64,000 nucleotides of DNA, taken from assembly GCF_003024685.1 (NCBI RefSeq), contig NZ_PYLQ01000002.1, positions 75,062 to 139,061 on the forward strand. The letters are read 5' to 3'. A program made the translations under genes and the position numbers. The notes beneath the pieces were generated by a model, which worked only from the letters and a program-made list of their open reading frames with translations, was not told where the DNA came from and searched no databases. This DNA comes from Faecalibacillus intestinalis (lineage in GTDB: Bacteria > Bacillota_I > Bacilli_A > Erysipelotrichales > Coprobacillaceae). Below are positions 18,079 through 27,177 of the stretch, piece after piece; positions within the stretch are counted from its first letter, which is position 1; each line of letters starts with the position of its first letter.

Positions 18079-19185
18079 TTATTTATCAAAAACATTTGAT
18101 ACTTCTTTTAATAAAGAAATAATTTTAAGATGTTGTGGACAAACACCTTCACATTGACCGCATTTAAGACATTGATTCGCCTTTGCATGATCATCACTTG
18201 TATGATCTTGATACCATGTTTGATAACGTGAACTTTCACCATAAAGTATTTGACTGTTATAAGCTGTAAATAGATCTGGAATTTGTATATTTAAAGGACA
18301 TCCTGGTGTACAATAACGACATCCTGTACATGGAATAGTTGGTTTAGATAAAACTGTTTTTGTTACTTGATCTACAAGTTTATATTCTTCATTATTTAAG
18401 GGCACAAAGTTTGACATTGTTGCTAAATTATCATTCATTTGTTCAAGCGTTGACATTCCTGATAAAATCGTCATTACACCTTCCTTAGATGCTATAAATC
18501 TTAAGGCCCATGAGGCAATTGATTTTGAAGAATCATAATTTTTATAGATTTGTTCAATATCCTCACTAAAACTTGCAAGTGTTCCACCTTTAATTGGTTC
18601 CATGACCACAACTGGTTTATGATGTTTTCTAGCAATCTCTAAATTTTTTTTAGATTGAATAACCCCATTATTCCAGTCTAAATAATTGAGTTGTAATTGA
18701 ACAAAGTCTACTTCTGGATGTTCTGTTAGTACTTGATCTAAAAATTCAGGTGTATCATGAAAAGAAAAACCAATATTTTTAATTTTGCCTTGCTTTTTCA
18801 TTTCTTTAATAAAATCAAAACAATGATATTTTTCATAGGTAAGATAGTGTTTCTTTTCTATACTGTGTAATAAATAAAAATCAAAATAATCAACACCACT
18901 TAACGACAATGATTCTTCAAAGATTCTTTGAACATCATTTTCATCTTTTAATTTCCATGCAGGTAGCTTATCAGCTATCGTATATGCTTCTCTTGGATAG
19001 CGTTCAACTAAAGCTTTTTTCATAGCTTTTTCACTACCAGCATAAGCATAAGCTGTATCAAAATAAGTAAAGCCTGATTTCATAAAAGCATCTACCATAG
19101 TATTTACTTTTTCTTGAATAATTGTTCCATTTTTATCTTTTGGTAATCTCATTAAACCAAAACCTAATTTTGAATTTGATAACAT
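18079..19185 (-). CDS. Aldo/keto reductase with C-terminal 4Fe-4S ferredoxin domain
   Basis: 368 residues. The aldo/keto reductase barrel covers about 1-270: Asp/Tyr in YFDTAYAYAG, His in DFYLLHSIEK. A ferredoxin-like tail holds two Cys clusters, CTGCRYCTPGCPLNI and CLKCGQCEGVCPQHL, enough for two 4Fe-4S centres. This is a well-known fused family in gut Firmicutes, where electrons may come from ferredoxin rather than NADPH. It is first in a three-gene minus operon; a GAGGAG site precedes the ATG. Confidence 0.92.
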   Translation of the reverse strand: MLSNSKLGFGLMRLPKDKNGTIIQEKVNTMVDAFMKSGFTYFDTAYAYAGSEKAMKKALVERYPREAYTIADKLPAWKLKDENDVQRIFEESLSLSGVDYFDFYLLHSIEKKHYLTYEKYHCFDFIKEMKKQGKIKNIGFSFHDTPEFLDQVLTEHPEVDFVQLQLNYLDWNNGVIQSKKNLEIARKHHKPVVVMEPIKGGTLASFSEDIEQIYKNYDSSKSIASWALRFIASKEGVMTILSGMSTLEQMNDNLATMSNFVPLNNEEYKLVDQVTKTVLSKPTIPCTGCRYCTPGCPLNIQIPDLFTAYNSQILYGESSRYQTWYQDHTSDDHAKANQCLKCGQCEGVCPQHLKIISLLKEVSNVFDK

Positions 19186-19514
19186 TTTTCTCTCCTCTTT
19201 CCTTAATCCACTTATAGTTTAAAAAAGAACTCTTTTCCTTACAATATTTCATCATTCAATTAAAATGCCATTTTAGAAAACACATCTTAAAATTATTATT
19301 TTTGTAAATAAAATTTACATTTCCTAATTATGATAATGATTATTTTATAAATACCTTTTTAAACTTCTTATGATATCTTTTCTTCAAAATAAAAAAAGAT
19401 ATCATAGGAGTGAGGTGAAAAGATGAAACATATTTATTTGGAAACATTATTTAATAAAAGAAAAAAGATTCAAGGATGGTATAATTCTTAAAAAAATAGA
19501 TTAAAAAAAACAAA
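19186..19514. other. Non-coding stretch with inverted repeat and a 22-codon ORF
   Basis: TATGATATCTTTT (19369-19381) pairs perfectly with AAAAGATATCATA (19394-19406). Just after it, GAGGTG and ATG at 19423 open a 22-codon ORF (MKHIYLETLFNKRKKIQGWY, stop at 19489-19491) of unknown meaning. It may belong to the insertion-sequence remnant that follows. The rest (19186-19368) is AT-rich with no further structure noticed. Confidence 0.4.
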
Positions 19515-19938
19515 ATGAAAAGGACACAAGGAGAAAGAATTATCTATCCAGTGGGAGAGGAATTCGATGTAGAGAAAGTAGTAAAAGATACAAGAAGTGA
19601 ATATGAACGTATCAATATAACATTTATAAATCATCATTGTGAAAGATGCTCACTGAGAGGAAAATATACAAAATCAAAATTTGGAAGAGAAATAACACAT
19701 ATTTTCCAGATGGAAGAATATCAAAAAGAAGCAAGAAGAAATGTGAAAAGCGGTGAAGAATTAAAGCTGATGTTTCAAAGAAACAATGAAACAGAAGGAA
19801 CATTTGGAGACTGGAAAAGCTAACCAAAAATATGACAGATTGTATCGTCGAGGAGAAAATGGTGTAAAATTGGAGATATATCTGGTGGCAATAGGTCATA
19901 ATATAAGGAAATATCATAGCCAAAAGAAAATAAAATGA
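19515..19938 (+). pseudogene. C-terminal remnant of an IS1182-like transposase
   Basis: About 100 codons (19515-19820) carry the Cys motif HCERCSLRGKYTKSKFGR and the late IS1182/DDE motif NNETEGTFGDWKS. A stop (TAA 19821) and a frame change follow. Then KYDRLYRRGENGVKLEIYLV and AIGHNIRKYHSQ, the typical C-terminal helix of these transposases, run to TGA at 19936. The catalytic front half is missing. It is a dead relic. Confidence 0.75.
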
Positions 19939-20100
19939 ATTAAAAAAGCGGTAGTTCTTTTTAAGTACATCAAAAAAACAAGTTCACATTGAAAAAAGTG
20001 AATACGATGATTTTGATATTTCTTTAAGAAAATAAAAAGAAAGGCTGTAACCTTTCGAAAGTTGTTAAAAATCTACTTACTCGTTACAACACCCCCCCCT

Positions 20101-21225
20101 TTATTTTTTTATTACTCTTTTCGAGATACCAAAAATAAGAATAAGAATAATATATAAAATCCCAGTAATAATAAATTGACTATTTAACGAAGAGGTAAAA
20201 TGATTTAAAAGCACACCATAATAAGGTGTAATAAAAGACCCTAAACTTTGTAATATTAAAAGTGCTGTTGTTCCAACACTACCATAGATTGCTACTTTTT
20301 CCTGTAAAAAGGGAACAAAAGCCATATAACCATAACCAAGCAAGAATGCTGATATATAAACAATCCATAAATTATGAATACATCCTGCTAAAATAAATGA
20401 TACTGCACAAATAATATAGAATAAAATAAGGGAATGATCTTTTAATCTATTATAAATAGTGCCATACATAGCGCCTGCAAGAAGTGATCCAATAGAAATC
20501 AACATAATAACAGTAGAGCCATCTCTAACACTTCCATAATGATTAATTGTAATTAAAGAAGAGCCTTTAATTACAAAGAAAGTTGCAAAATTAACAGACA
20601 TAAAAGACAAGATTGAATAAAAAATTATTCTTTTATAATTCACTTCTTGCTGAACTTCTTTTGAATTTTGGCTATCTTTTGCATTAGGAACATATTTTAA
20701 AACAAAAAAGAAAATCAAAAATGCAATAACATATACCAGAAAAGAAACATGCCACCCATAAGCAAGTAACATTCCTGCTACATAAGTCGTTAAAAAACTA
20801 CCTAATCCTCCAATTGATCCTTGTAGTCCAATCATTTGACTTCTTTCTTTTCCATCAAATAAACTTGCAATCATAATTAATAAATTAGAATTAATCATTC
20901 CTACCCCAAAACCAAAAATAGCTCTTGAAATAAGCATGATATATACTTCTTTAATAAAATAAGGAATAATTCCACCTATTCCACAAATAAGCAATCCTAT
21001 TAAAAGTGATGTCTTATGATTCATTCTTTTTGCTAAAAAACCATTTAATAAAATAGCAAGCATTACAAATAACGAAGGAATTGTTGTCATTAGCTCAATC
21101 GTAGATAAAGCAACATTTTTAAAATTATCTGCTATAGCTGGAATATTTCCAGCAATTGCATTTTGACTTGCTGTTACTAAGCAACAACTCAATATAGCTA
21201 TTTTTAATATCATTTTTTTATTCAT
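20101..21225 (-). CDS. Major facilitator superfamily transporter
   Basis: 374 residues, 12 membrane segments. The MFS loop motif is visible between helices 2 and 3 (GFLAKRMNHKTSLLIG) and again near GAMYGTIYNRLKDHSLILF. The N-terminal helix with SQNAIAGNIPAIAD resembles sugar or drug exporters of the AraJ/YnfM type. A run of eight C (20092-20099) sits just downstream of the stop. It diverges from the AraC-family regulator at 21321, which probably controls it. The substrate is unknown. Confidence 0.85.
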   Translation of the reverse strand: MNKKMILKIAILSCCLVTASQNAIAGNIPAIADNFKNVALSTIELMTTIPSLFVMLAILLNGFLAKRMNHKTSLLIGLLICGIGGIIPYFIKEVYIMLISRAIFGFGVGMINSNLLIMIASLFDGKERSQMIGLQGSIGGLGSFLTTYVAGMLLAYGWHVSFLVYVIAFLIFFFVLKYVPNAKDSQNSKEVQQEVNYKRIIFYSILSFMSVNFATFFVIKGSSLITINHYGSVRDGSTVIMLISIGSLLAGAMYGTIYNRLKDHSLILFYIICAVSFILAGCIHNLWIVYISAFLLGYGYMAFVPFLQEKVAIYGSVGTTALLILQSLGSFITPYYGVLLNHFTSSLNSQFIITGILYIILILIFGISKRVIKK

Positions 21226-21320
21226 ATTTTCACCTCACTAGCATTATATCAAGAACCTAATGATTAAAATTAATCATTTAAATAGACTATTTTTAATATA
21301 TAATAGATATGGTGATAAAA

Positions 21321-22328
21321 ATGATAAATAAACTAATACAATTTGATTTAGATGAAAAACTCTTTAGAGAATATTACTATTTAGATAAAACATCTAAAAA
21401 CATTCAAGACTTCAAACTAAAGTATCAAGATGATGCTTATAATTTAAATATTGTTCTAAATCCTGAAATTCTTCAAACCCATAGTTTAGAAGAAGATTAT
21501 TTTGAAAAAAATCAAGATATAATTATTTTAAAACATCCCCGTTACATTCCTTTTTTTATTCATGATCATGATTATTTTGAAATCATATATATCCTAAAAG
21601 GAAATGCCATTCAAACGATAGAAGATAAAGTAGTTGAATTACAAGCTGGTCATCTTTTCTTACTAGCCCCTCAAATAAAACACGGTATTAAAGTTTTTAA
21701 TGATGAAACAGTCCTATTAAATATTTTAATTAGAAAAAGTACATTTCTAGATACATTTTCTGATTACATGAAAGAATATGATATAACTTTTGATTTCTTT
21801 TTAAGTCATTACTATGCAAAAGATAAAATCAGTTATCTTCATTTTCATAGTAAGCAAGATATACAAATACAAAATATTATTTTACAAATGTACGAAGAAA
21901 ATAACATGCAAGATTCTTATTCGAATACAATTTTATGCCATTTATTTTCTTTATTGCTTGCTTACATACAAAGAAAAACTCAAGAAAACACTGAAATCAC
22001 AACAAATATCGAAAAGAATGAAAACTTAAAAATCATTCAATATATAAACGATCATTATAAAACAATTTCTTTAGAAAAAATAAGTCAACATTTTCATTAT
22101 TCAATTCCTTATTGTTCTAAATGGATAAAAGAAAAGACTGGTTATTCTTATTATGAATTATTAACACACATTAAATTACAAAAAGGCAAACAATTATTAC
22201 TTAATACAACTTTATCAATTTCTCAAATTTCTAAACAACTCAGTTACAAAAATCCCGAATCTTTTATTCGTACCTTTAAAAAATACGAAGCCATAACTCC
22301 TCAAGCATATAGAAAAAATGAACAATAA
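21321..22328 (+). CDS. AraC-family transcriptional regulator
   Basis: 335 residues from the ATG at 21321, with a GGTGAT-type site upstream; an ATG at 21309 is also in frame. N-terminal cupin sensor at about 60-150 (HDHDYFEIIYILKGNAIQTIEDKVVELQAGHLFLLAPQIKHGI). C-terminal double helix-turn-helix at about 235-333 (LEKISQHFHYSIPYCSKWIKEKTGYSYYELL ... ISQISKQLSYKNPESFIRTFKKYEAITPQAYRK). The sensor probably binds a sugar. It is divergent from the MFS gene. Confidence 0.92.
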   Translation: MINKLIQFDLDEKLFREYYYLDKTSKNIQDFKLKYQDDAYNLNIVLNPEILQTHSLEEDYFEKNQDIIILKHPRYIPFFIHDHDYFEIIYILKGNAIQTIEDKVVELQAGHLFLLAPQIKHGIKVFNDETVLLNILIRKSTFLDTFSDYMKEYDITFDFFLSHYYAKDKISYLHFHSKQDIQIQNIILQMYEENNMQDSYSNTILCHLFSLLLAYIQRKTQENTEITTNIEKNENLKIIQYINDHYKTISLEKISQHFHYSIPYCSKWIKEKTGYSYYELLTHIKLQKGKQLLLNTTLSISQISKQLSYKNPESFIRTFKKYEAITPQAYRKNEQ

Positions 22329-22360
22329 AACCTATTGTTCATTTTTTCAAACATCGAATA

Positions 22361-22735
22361 TTAAGCTTTCCATAATCCATGTAGATTACAATATGCATAA
22401 ACTTCTTCCACTGTTTCATTATCACAAAGTTTAAAATCAACCGCTGGTTTTTCACCAGGTTTTAAATATTTTCTTTGAATGCCTTGATCTGTTTTTAAAG
22501 AAATCCATTCAATCCAATGTTCTGCAAACATTGGATGTTCAACTTCTCCTACTTCAACATGTACAAGATCACCTTCTACTGTATAAACTGGTACATGTTT
22601 TTCAACAGCTCCATCTTCAATACCAGCTTGGAGTTCTTGCATCACTTCACCACAACATACAACTGGTACTCCTTTGTCTTCAACTTTTTCAATAATGTTT
22701 CCACAATGTTTACAAATATAAAATTTTTGTTCCAT
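22361..22735 (-). CDS. dfx: Desulfoferrodoxin (superoxide reductase)
   Basis: 124 residues, the length of two-domain desulfoferrodoxins. The desulforedoxin domain has Cys8, Cys11, Cys27 and Cys28 for centre I. The neelaredoxin domain has His47 (EKHVPV), His67 (EHPM), His73 (EHWIEW), Cys116 and His119 (CNLHG) for the catalytic square-pyramidal iron. It reduces superoxide to peroxide in anaerobes. It stands alone, and an Rrf2 regulator is the next gene on the same strand. All ligands are present. Confidence 0.95.
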   Translation of the reverse strand: MEQKFYICKHCGNIIEKVEDKGVPVVCCGEVMQELQAGIEDGAVEKHVPVYTVEGDLVHVEVGEVEHPMFAEHWIEWISLKTDQGIQRKYLKPGEKPAVDFKLCDNETVEEVYAYCNLHGLWKA

Positions 22736-22844
22736 AGCCTTTTCCTTCTTTCATTATCTAGTAATTATTCCTATTTATAATATACTCCATTATTCACTAA
22801 ATAACAAGAAAAGTACATATTTTTACAAAAAAAAGTAGTTTGCA

Positions 22845-23288
22845 CTACTTCATTTCCTGTTGAACATAAAATCTTGTATCTTCAATAACATCTTTTAAAG
22901 TAATGGAAGATAATTCATCTTCCATTGCTTTTTGTACTCTCATTAATTTATTATCTAAGATATTATGTATATTCTTTCCTACTGGACAATTATTATTGGG
23001 ATTTTCATGAAAATGGAATAATTCACCATTTTCTACACATTCTACTGATTGATAAATATCAAATAACGTAATTTGATCTAATGGTTTAGCAATCGTAGTA
23101 CCTCCTGTTCCTCTTTGAACATTTAATAAATGACTTTTCTTTAAAGAAGAAAGTATTTTTCTAATGATTACTGGATTGACATTAATACTTGTAGAAAGAA
23201 AATCACTTGTTATCTTTTGATCTTTTCCAAAGGTATCGATACACGCAAATATATGAACAGCTATTGTAAATCTACTTGAAATTTGCAT
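22845..23288 (-). CDS. Rrf2-family transcriptional regulator
   Basis: 147 residues from the ATG at 23288, preceded by AAAGGGGAA at a good distance; a longer upstream frame lacks a ribosome site. The opening MQISSRFTIAVHIFACIDTF and winged helix SDFLSTSINVNPVIIRKILSSLKKSHLL, followed by GTGGTTIAKPLDQITLFDIYQSVE, are typical of the Rrf2 family. It lacks the three clustered Cys of IscR or NsrR, having one in NNNCPVGK, so it is of the YwnA-like type. The neighbouring truncated SDR may have been its target. Confidence 0.88.
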   Translation of the reverse strand: MQISSRFTIAVHIFACIDTFGKDQKITSDFLSTSINVNPVIIRKILSSLKKSHLLNVQRGTGGTTIAKPLDQITLFDIYQSVECVENGELFHFHENPNNNCPVGKNIHNILDNKLMRVQKAMEDELSSITLKDVIEDTRFYVQQEMK

Positions 23289-23381
23289 AACATATTCCCC
23301 TTTCGTTTTTATCTTACAAAACACAAATTGTAATGTCAATCATTACATTTGAATCTTATTCATCAAAGTTTGTTTGATCAC

Positions 23382-23905
23382 TTATATCTTTCCATTTTTT
23401 ATTTCATTAATTTGATCAGATAAAATTTTTACTACTAAATTTGTTGTACCTTTACCTAAAAGAATCATTTTAGGATAATCTTCTTTTTCAATTGTTGAAA
23501 CAATGACTTGAGCTGCTTTATAAGGATCTCCTTTTTGACCAAATGGATCTTGAGCTAATCTTTGACGTGCTTCCTTAATTTTCGCATAATCATCTATACC
23601 TCTATCTTCACTAGGAATATGTGAAACCCTAAAATTTGTTCTAAAAGGGCCTGGTTCAACAATCATTACCTTTATTTCTAAAGATTCTACTTCATCCCTT
23701 AAAGAAATACTCATCTTTTCTAATGCCGATTTGCTTGCTGAATAATAACCACTTCCACCATTACATGTCAATGCTCCTAATGATGAAATATTGATAATTG
23801 CGCTAGATTTTCGTTTTCTCATTTCTGATAAAACTTCTTTAATTAGACAAACTGGTCCTAAAAAATTAGTATTAAATAATTCTTTTACACCCTCCAATTC
23901 GCCCT
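23382..23905 (-). pseudogene. SDR lacking its N-terminal third
   Basis: The frame starts abruptly inside the protein with EGELEGVKELFNTNFLGPV, matching the middle of the intact SDR at 7114-7953 (EEGEIEAVQTLYQTNLFGP). The catalytic Ser (NISSLGAL) and YYSASKSAL remain, but the NAD(P) loop and NNAG are gone. The break at about 23905 abuts a LysR fragment on the other strand, so one deletion removed the start of both divergent genes. An in-frame ATG gives a 171-codon frame without a convincing ribosome site. Confidence 0.85.
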
Positions 23906-24069
23906 CTTAATGATCTTTATCAGTTAATTAATCAAGAATTTTCTAATATTCATTATGAATCAAAAGTCTGTTCATCTGAAGAAGACTTAATAAAAGGATT
24001 ATATAATGAGGCGTTTCAACTCATTATTCTCGATGAAAATGTTATTTGCCACTCATGGTGTAGTAAGTT
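23906..24069 (+). pseudogene. LysR ligand-domain remnant, left part
   Basis: Reading frame RPLNDLYQLINQEFSNIHYE and onward to LIILDENVICHSWCSKF matches the first part of the LysR ligand domain at 8062-8919 (EPLIKELYPQITIQTAV ... YHLVITPEYIDD). The helix-turn-helix half is missing on the left. On the right the frame enters the island (EETS, stop). The continuation is at 50007-50380, on the other side of about 25.9 kb of foreign DNA. Confidence 0.85.
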
Positions 24070-24071
24070 TG

Positions 24072-24134
24072 AAGAGACTTCTTAATCACTCAATTTTAGA
24101 GAATGGGAGCTCCAAATTGATTAAAAAGTCTCTT
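24072..24134. repeat. Inverted repeat at the left end of the island
   Basis: AAGAGACTTCTTAATCA (24072-24088) pairs with TGATTAAAAAGTCTCTT (24118-24134), one mismatch in 17, around a 29-base loop. TGATTAAAAA also occurs at the right end (49990-49999). It may bind the recombinase or act as a terminator that blocks read-through from the host. Confidence 0.65.
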
Positions 24135-24475
24135 GAGGCTTATTTTTTTACCTCAAAGGGCAAAATTGTACTTTTTTAAAAACATTTCAAAGCAATACGA
24201 CTTTTTGTGTATAGTGTAAGAAACTTTTTTACCGACACGAAATCCAGGAAAATGAGAAAAGTTATGTTGCGATCCTGTAAAAAGGCGTCTGAGCAATGGG
24301 TTATGTGTAAGGAATTTTTTTCGGTTTCTTACACGAACCTTGGAAACAGAATAGCCTGCCCATAGGGATACCAGATTTTTTCTGGAAATACGTCCCGGAA
24401 ACATCAGAACCCGGTACAGGAACGGATATGGGGTGAGAACAGGAGCCAAATTAGAGAAAGGGGGGGCGTCAGAGG
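24135..24475. other. Non-coding leader before the serine recombinase
   Basis: About 340 bases with no convincing ORF. GTGTAAGAAAC (24214-24224) and GTTTCTTACAC (24324-24334) form a perfect 11-bp inverted repeat 99 bases apart, each next to a T-rich tract, and a third related GTGTAAGGAA lies at about 24305. These may be recombinase-binding sites or regulatory elements at the transposon end. Confidence 0.4.
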
Positions 24476-25955
24476 ATGGCACAGACACAGGGATTCATGA
24501 CAGCGTTGTATGAGCGTCTTAGTCGTGATGACGAATTAAACGGAGAGTCCCAATCAGAAAAAGCTTCTGGAGCAGTATGCAAAGGAACATGGCTTTACAA
24601 ATCTGATTCATTTTACGGATGATGGAATTTGCGGCACAAGATTTGACCGCCCCGGCTTTCTTGCCATGATGAAAGAAGTGGAGTCCGGGAAAGTTGGGAC
24701 GATCCTGATTAAAGATATGAGCCGAATGGGAAGGGATTATCTGAAGGTTGGGCAATATATGGAACTGCTTAGACAGAAGAATGTGCGTCTGATTGCAATG
24801 AATGAGAATGTAGATAGTTTTCGGAAGGATGATGATTTCACCCCATTCCGAAATATTATGAATGAATGGTATGCAAGGGATACCAGCAAGAAGATTAAAT
24901 TAACCTTTAAGGCAAAGGGAAAATCCGGCAAGCATGTAGCCAGCACAACACCATACGGTTACTTAAAATATCCGGAGAACCCTGACCACTGGATTGTTGA
25001 TGAAGAAGCAGCGAAGATTGTACAGCGAATTTTTCATATGACCATGGACGGGCGTGGACCGTATCAGATTGCAAGGATTCTGAAAGAGGAACAGGTGGAG
25101 ATTCCGGCAGTGCATATGGCGAAAAAGGATGCAGGGTTATGGAAAGGCAGGGTGGATGAAATCAAAGATCCTTATGGATGGGGTTCCTCCACTGTTGTAG
25201 GGATTTTGAAGAAACGAGAGTACCTTGGTCATACGGTGAACTTTAAAACCAGAAAACATTTCAAGGATAAGAAAAGTCATTATGTCGGGGAAGATCGGTG
25301 AACAGTATTCGAGGACACACAGGAACCTATCATGGATCAGGAAACCTTTGATAACGTCCAGAGGATCAGAAGCAATGTAAGAAGATACCCAGATGGATGG
25401 AGAGAAGCACATCCTTTGACCGGACTGATGTATTGTGCGGATTGTGGAGCGAAAATGTATGTTCACCGGGTAAACAATGGAAAGAGAGTTCCACAGTATA
25501 CCTGTTCAGCATACTCAAAGATTCCGGTTGGAACACTCTGCCCGACACAGCACAGGATCAACGCTGATGTGGTCATGGAGCTTATCAAGGAGCTTTTAAA
25601 AGCGATTGCAGAATATTCCCAGCTGAACCGGGAAGAGTTCATAGAGACGGTGAGAAAGGCACAGACCTCACAGCAGTCCAGTGAGATTACAAGGCTGAAA
25701 AGCAGGCTGTCAGAAGCACAGAAGCGTGTACAGGATCTGGAAAAACTGCTCTGCCGGATTTATGAAGATAACATTCTTGGCAAGTTGCCGGATGAACGTT
25801 ATGCAGTTCTGGACGGGCAGTATTCTAAAGAGCAGAAAGAACTGTCAGCAGAGATTGCAGAGATGGAAGCAGAATTATCCGGTTATGAGGAAGAAAAGCA
25901 GTGGCTTAAAAAACAGAATTTCAAAAATACTGCTGAAGATGCATATACGGGATAA
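24476..25955 (+). pseudogene. TnpX/TndX-like large serine recombinase, broken
   Basis: The catalytic domain starts MAQTQGFMTALYERLSRDDE (Ser nucleophile in RLS) but loses frame at about 24552, where a short deletion (around GESQ/NQKKLLEQYAKEHG) is evident. The second frame covers the rest of the resolvase domain (ILIKDMSRMGRDYLKVGQYM), the recombinase domain and, after a TGA for Trp at 25299, the zinc-ribbon (MYCADCGAKM ... CPTQHRI) and coiled coil. It ends early at AEDAYTG, just before an att-like motif, without the usual last 70-100 residues. Three independent lesions: inactive. It resembles recombinases of Tn4451/Tn5397-type elements. Confidence 0.88.
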
Positions 25956-25958
25956 ATA

Positions 25959-25971
25959 CAAATCGGAATTT
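25959..25971 (+). repeat. att-like motif, copy 1
   Basis: CAAATCGGAATTT. It shares AATCGGAATTT with copies at 29095 and 37722 (reverse) and lies four bases after the truncated recombinase frame. It probably marks the edge of the radical-SAM cassette. Confidence 0.55.
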
Positions 25972-25995
25972 ACTTCTACTTAGACATACAAACTG

Positions 25996-26049
25996 TTGAC
26001 AGTAAAACTCCTATATAGTATTATTTGATAAAATACTATATAGGAGTTT
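25996..26049 (+). promoter_or_regulatory. Promoter with 18-bp perfect inverted repeat (MarR operator)
   Basis: -35 TTGACA (25996-26001), 17-base spacer, -10 TATTAT (26019-26024). AAACTCCTATATAGTATT (26005-26022) and AATACTATATAGGAGTTT (26032-26049) are perfect inverted arms. The left arm covers the spacer and most of the -10; the right arm contains the AGGAG ribosome site. MarR binding would shut the promoter, and in RNA the hairpin would hide the ribosome site. Confidence 0.88.
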
Positions 26050-26053
26050 TTGT

Positions 26054-26491
26054 ATGAAAATGAATGGCGGATTTCTTGTTACCAAAATAAAACAACTTGG
26101 AGATCGAATCTTTGAGAAGATTCTCAGCGAAAAGAATATTGATGCGTTTAACGGAGCCCAGGGGCGTATTCTTTATGTACTGTGGCAGGAAGATGGAATC
26201 TCAATCAGGTCACTCTCGATTAAATGTGGATTAGCGATAACTTCTCTTACTACGATGCTGGAAAGAATGGAAAATCGAGGGCTGATAAGACGCGTTCAGT
26301 CTGAAACAGACAAAAGGAAAACACTCCTGTTTCTGACTGAAAAAGCACATGCCTTAAAGGACGAATACGATTCTGTATCTGATAAAATGGGCAGTATTTA
26401 CTACAAAGGTTTTTCGAAGGAAGAAATTACCCAGTTTGAGGAATACCTCGACCGTATCAGAAAGAATCTTGAGGAGTGGCAGAAATCATGA
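26054..26491 (+). CDS. MarR-family regulator of the radical SAM mobile pair
   Basis: 145 residues with the MarR winged helix: AQGRILYVLWQEDGISIRSLSIKCGLAITSLTTMLERMENRGLIRR and the wing ETDKRKTLLFLTEKA. It is the first gene of a three-gene operon with two radical SAM proteins, overlapping the next gene by four bases (ATGA). This matches the arrangement described as the radical SAM mobile pair system, which always has a MarR-type gene. It probably represses the operon through the large inverted repeat at 26005-26049. Confidence 0.88.
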   Translation: MKMNGGFLVTKIKQLGDRIFEKILSEKNIDAFNGAQGRILYVLWQEDGISIRSLSIKCGLAITSLTTMLERMENRGLIRRVQSETDKRKTLLFLTEKAHALKDEYDSVSDKMGSIYYKGFSKEEITQFEEYLDRIRKNLEEWQKS

Positions 26492-27177
26492 GTATTTGTA
26501 TCAAAGATCAGATTCAAAACATGAATATCGTCATCGGATGTACAGTGGGGTGTGCATATTGCTATGCCCGCAATAATGTGAAACGCTGGCATATGATTGA
26601 TGACTTTGCTAACCCTGAATTCTTTCCGGGTAAGCTCAAGATGATGGAAAAAAAACGTCCGCAGAACTTTCTTCTTACCGGCATGAGCGATCTTTCCGGC
26701 TGGAAGTCAGAATGGAGAGACGAGGTATTTGAAAAAATCCGTGAAAATCCACAGCATCAGTTCCTGTTCCTTACAAAGCGACCAGATCTGCTGGATTTTG
26801 ATACAGATTTAGAAAACGCATGGTTTGGTGTTACGGTGACGAGAAAAGCAGAACTGTGGCGTATTGACGCACTACGGGAAAATGTCAGAGCAAAACACTA
26901 TCATGTTACCTTTGAGCCGCTATTCAACAATCCAGGTTCAGTTGATCTTTCCGGGATCAACTGGATCGTTGTCGGCACCATGACTGGAGTTCAGAGCAGA
27001 AAGGTTCATACGGAGCAGGAGTGGGCATGGTCTCTGACAGATCAGGCGCATATGCTTGACATTCCGGTATTTATGAAGGAAGATCTTGCCCCTATCATAG
27101 GGAATGAAAATATGATTCAGGAAATGCCGGATGAATTCAATAAAGTGTTGGAGGTACAGAGATCATGGCAGAAGTAA
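26488..27177 (+). CDS. Radical SAM mobile pair protein A (DUF5131-like)
   Basis: 229 residues from the ATG at 26488, which overlaps the MarR stop; a GTG at 26476 is a poorer start. The radical SAM cluster motif is C-x3-C-x2-C at Cys18, Cys22 and Cys25 (GCTVGCAYCYA). Later motifs (LTGMSDLSGW, FLFLTKRPD, WFGVTVTR, EPLFNNPG) match the phage Gp37/Gp68-like DUF5131 radical SAM family. It binds a 4Fe-4S cluster and S-adenosylmethionine. The substrate is unknown. It overlaps its partner by 13 bases. Family name from memory. Confidence 0.82.
   Translation: MSICIKDQIQNMNIVIGCTVGCAYCYARNNVKRWHMIDDFANPEFFPGKLKMMEKKRPQNFLLTGMSDLSGWKSEWRDEVFEKIRENPQHQFLFLTKRPDLLDFDTDLENAWFGVTVTRKAELWRIDALRENVRAKHYHVTFEPLFNNPGSVDLSGINWIVVGTMTGVQSRKVHTEQEWAWSLTDQAHMLDIPVFMKEDLAPIIGNENMIQEMPDEFNKVLEVQRSWQK

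Noticed and set aside
19423-19491. 22-codon ORF as a leader peptide
   Set aside because: No regulated gene follows; only the transposase relic. Recorded in the intergenic entry.
20085-20100. C8 run as a phase-variable tract for the MFS gene
   Set aside because: It lies after the stop codon of that gene, so length change would not alter the protein.
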